Notes under the pieces: model-generated | The model's input: the letters and a program-made list of their open reading frames with translations, nothing else | What the model was told of the DNA's origin: nothing | Database searches by the model: none | Made by a program: the position numbers and the translations under genes | From: Pseudomonas saxonica | GTDB lineage: Bacteria; Pseudomonadota; Gammaproteobacteria; Pseudomonadales; Pseudomonadaceae | DNA length: 64,000 bases | Assembly (NCBI RefSeq): GCF_007858365.1 | Contig: NZ_VFIO01000004.1 | Coordinates: forward strand, 270,114-334,113 | Direction: 5' to 3' | Part shown: positions 62,356-64,000 of the stretch, in pieces | Position numbering within the stretch: position 1 is the first letter of the stretch | Layout: each line of letters opens with the position of its first letter

Positions 62356-63576
62356 ATGGGTGCTCTATCGCATTTGCGGGTGTTGGATTTGTCGCGGGTA
62401 TTGGCCGGGCCATGGGCGGGACAAATCCTGGCGGATTTGGGTGCTGAGGTGATCAAGGTCGAGCGCCCGGGTAATGGCGATGATACGCGTGCCTGGGGGC
62501 CTCCGTTTCTTCGGGACGCTAATGGCGAGAGTACGGGCGAGGCTGCGTATTACTTGTCGGCCAATCGTAATAAGCAGTCGGTCACGATCGACTTCACCAA
62601 GCCTGAAGGTCAGCGGTTGGTGCGAGAACTGGCAGCGAAGTCGGATATCGTCATCGAGAACTTCAAGGTTGGAGGGCTTGAGGCTTATGGATTGGACTAT
62701 GCGTCGCTTAGTGCGCTGAATCCTGAGCTGATTTACTGCTCTATCACCGGCTTTGGTCAGACAGGTCCTTACGCTAAGCGGGCGGGTTATGACTTCATGA
62801 TTCAAGGCTTGGGCGGGCTTATGAGTCTGACTGGGCGGCCTGAGGGTGAGGAGGGGGCCGGTCCGGTGAAGGTAGGGGTCGCACTTACGGATATTCTGAC
62901 CGGGTTATATTCAGCGGTCGCAATATTGGCTGCGCTGGCTCATCGCCAACATGATGGTGGTGGGCAGCATATCGATATGGCGCTGCTGGATGTTCAGGTG
63001 GCGTGTCTGGCGAATCAGGCGATGAATTACCTGACAACAGGCGTTGCGCCGCAGCGCCTTGGGAATGCGCATCCGAACATCGTGCCTTATCAGGATTTTC
63101 CTACCGCGGATGGCGATTTCATTCTCACGGTGGGTAACGACAGTCAATTTCGTAAGTTCGCGGCGGTGGCTGGGCGCGCTGAGTGGGCTGATGATCCGCG
63201 TTTCTCCACTAATAAGTTGCGCGTAGCGAATCGCAGGGAGTTAGTGCCTCTGATACGCCAGGCTACGGTGTTTAAGACCACGGCTGAATGGGTTGCGCAA
63301 TTAGAGGCTGTTGGCGTGCCTTGTGGGCCGATCAATGACTTGGCGCAGGTGTTTGCAGATCCTCAAGTGCGGGCTCGGGGTCTGGCTTTGGAGTTGCCAC
63401 ATGTGTTGGCAGGCCTGGCTCCGCAGGTGGCAAGTCCGATTCGTTTGTCTAGGACGCCGGTTGAGTATCGCAATGCGCCCCCTTTATTGGGTGAGCATAC
63501 CGGGGAAGTGCTGGAGCGGGTCCTGGGGCTGGATGCCAAGGCTGTTGGGGCTTTGCGTGAGTTGGGTGTGTTGTAG
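62356..63576 (+). CDS. gcdG: CaiB/BaiF family III CoA-transferase (glutarate CoA-transferase)
   Basis: Expected to activate glutarate to glutaryl-CoA using succinyl-CoA, feeding GcdH. 406 residues. GALSHLRVLDLSRVLAGPWAGQILADLGAEVIKVERP, then VIENFKVG, then the catalytic Asp in DMALLDVQ and HPNIVPYQDFPTADG. The ATG at 62356 has AGGAG eight bases upstream; the frame from 62338 overlaps gcdH. Last gene of the gcdH-gcdG operon. Confidence 0.92.
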   Translation: MGALSHLRVLDLSRVLAGPWAGQILADLGAEVIKVERPGNGDDTRAWGPPFLRDANGESTGEAAYYLSANRNKQSVTIDFTKPEGQRLVRELAAKSDIVIENFKVGGLEAYGLDYASLSALNPELIYCSITGFGQTGPYAKRAGYDFMIQGLGGLMSLTGRPEGEEGAGPVKVGVALTDILTGLYSAVAILAALAHRQHDGGGQHIDMALLDVQVACLANQAMNYLTTGVAPQRLGNAHPNIVPYQDFPTADGDFILTVGNDSQFRKFAAVAGRAEWADDPRFSTNKLRVANRRELVPLIRQATVFKTTAEWVAQLEAVGVPCGPINDLAQVFADPQVRARGLALELPHVLAGLAPQVASPIRLSRTPVEYRNAPPLLGEHTGEVLERVLGLDAKAVGALRELGVL

Positions 63577-63616
63577 CTATATAAGAAGGAGGGCGTTAGC
63601 CCTCCTTCTTATATAG
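63577..63616 (+). terminator. Very strong hairpin after gcdG
   Basis: An 18-bp perfect stem, starting CTATATAAGAAGGAGGGC and closing with its exact complement, around loop GTTA. It begins directly after the gcdG stop codon. No U-tract, so it may also act as a stabiliser or insulate the rRNA promoters beyond. Confidence 0.85.
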
Positions 63617-63665
63617 GAGAAGAGCGTGAATTTTGAGTTATTTGATAGAGAGCCTCAATTACCGC

Positions 63666-63693
63666 TTGACCTAGAATTCTAACGGCCTATAAT
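63666..63693 (+). promoter_or_regulatory. rRNA operon promoter 1
   Basis: -35 TTGACC at 63666-63671 and -10 TATAAT at 63688-63693 with a 16-base spacer. Confidence 0.8.
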
Positions 63694-63799
63694 TCGCCCC
63701 ACTTCCGGCGCAGTCGAAACGGAAAACTCCTTGAGATTCAATGAGTTGTACGGTTTTCGGCAGTGTCAGCTTCAAGTCATCGAAGCAGGAAATGAGGTG

Positions 63800-63827
63800 T
63801 TGACAGCAGCGTGTAACGCTGTAGAAT
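63800..63827 (+). promoter_or_regulatory. rRNA operon promoter 2
   Basis: -35 TTGACA at 63800-63805 and -10 TAGAAT at 63822-63827 with a 16-base spacer. Confidence 0.82.
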
Positions 63828-63908
63828 TCGCCTCCCGCTAACGAGAGATCGAAAGCGCAAGTGGTTGATGTTACAGAGGAAACTTTGAAAGCATCTTAAA
63901 ATAACCGC

Positions 63909-63936
63909 TTGACAGCAACAGAGGCTGCTGTAGAAT
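63909..63936 (+). promoter_or_regulatory. rRNA operon promoter 3
   Basis: -35 TTGACA at 63909-63914 and -10 TAGAAT at 63931-63936 with a 16-base spacer, followed by a GC-rich discriminator GCGCGCCTC expected to confer stringent control. Confidence 0.85.
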
Positions 63937-63969
63937 GCGCGCCTCGGTTGAGCGAAAGCTTAACCAACC

Positions 63970-63981
63970 GCTCTTTAACAA
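63970..63981 (+). promoter_or_regulatory. boxA antitermination site of the rRNA leader
   Basis: GCTCTTTAACAA is the bacterial boxA element bound by NusB/NusE. The following AACTGAATCAAGCAATTCGTG is the leader that precedes 16S rRNA genes of pseudomonads. The 16S gene itself begins beyond the window. Confidence 0.88.
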
Positions 63982-64000
63982 CTGAATCAAGCAATTCGTG

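Overview
The window is a stretch of Pseudomonas chromosome, most likely from the P. fluorescens/fragi side of the genus. The protein sequences and the gene pairings (uvrD beside a PAS-GGDEF-EAL gene, an RpiR regulator beside pycR and pycA-pycB, aspA divergent from a LysR gene beside purEK, pstSCAB-phoU followed by a response regulator, pnt genes beside gcdR/gcdH/gcdG) are those of pseudomonad chromosomes. From memory of P. aeruginosa gene order, many of these genes lie in the origin-proximal part of that chromosome. The window opens inside a gene and closes in the leader of an rRNA operon. I saw no tRNA, CRISPR array, prophage or transposase.

Layout. 0-3.4 kb holds envelope lipid genes: the end of a cyclopropane-fatty-acyl-phospholipid synthase, a cardiolipin synthase and two small secreted proteins. 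3.4-7.4 kb is a zinc-starvation cluster: folE2 faces zigA across a gap with two Zur-box-like palindromes, followed by a DUF1826 gene and a second COG0523 GTPase with an altered nucleotide-recognition motif. 7.6-19.4 kb is mostly housekeeping: pdxY, a thioesterase, a cation/proton antiporter, a SMI1/KNR4 protein, a Tim44-like protein, an EamA permease, uvrD, a c-di-GMP protein and an RpiR regulator with a perfect palindrome upstream. 19.3-23.8 kb is the two-subunit pyruvate carboxylase with its divergent regulator PycR. 23.8-25.8 kb is a more AT-rich patch with two unrecognised genes.

25.8-31.5 kb reads as a polyamine module: two GNAT acetyltransferases and a PaiB-like protein in one operon, a divergent MocR-type regulator, an acetylpolyamine amidohydrolase and an AraC regulator. 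The MocR linker is encoded by a tandem 12-bp repeat built on DnaA-box-like 9-mers. 31.5-36 kb has asparaginase, an alanine/glycine symporter and aspartase. 36-43 kb has purEK behind a terminator-like leader, small membrane or secreted proteins, a hexose-phosphate mutarotase, a thioesterase and an MHS-type transporter. 43-51 kb is the phosphate operon pstS-pstC-pstA-pstB-phoU with Pho boxes before pstS and pstC, then a response regulator.

51.2-54.8 kb has a DUF4105 protein with an HExxH motif, three tandem DUF2388 paralogues and a DUF1127 gene surrounded by a repeated AACTGTACCTGT motif. 55-59.7 kb has a CoA-transferase and the three-gene proton-translocating transhydrogenase. 60-63.6 kb is the glutaryl-CoA branch of lysine/glutarate catabolism (gcdR, gcdH, gcdG), ending at a very strong terminator. 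The last 380 bp carry three tandem sigma-70 promoters and a boxA for a 16S rRNA gene outside the window.

All family names come from reading the translations by eye. No database search was possible, and start codons were chosen from ribosome-binding sites and family starts.
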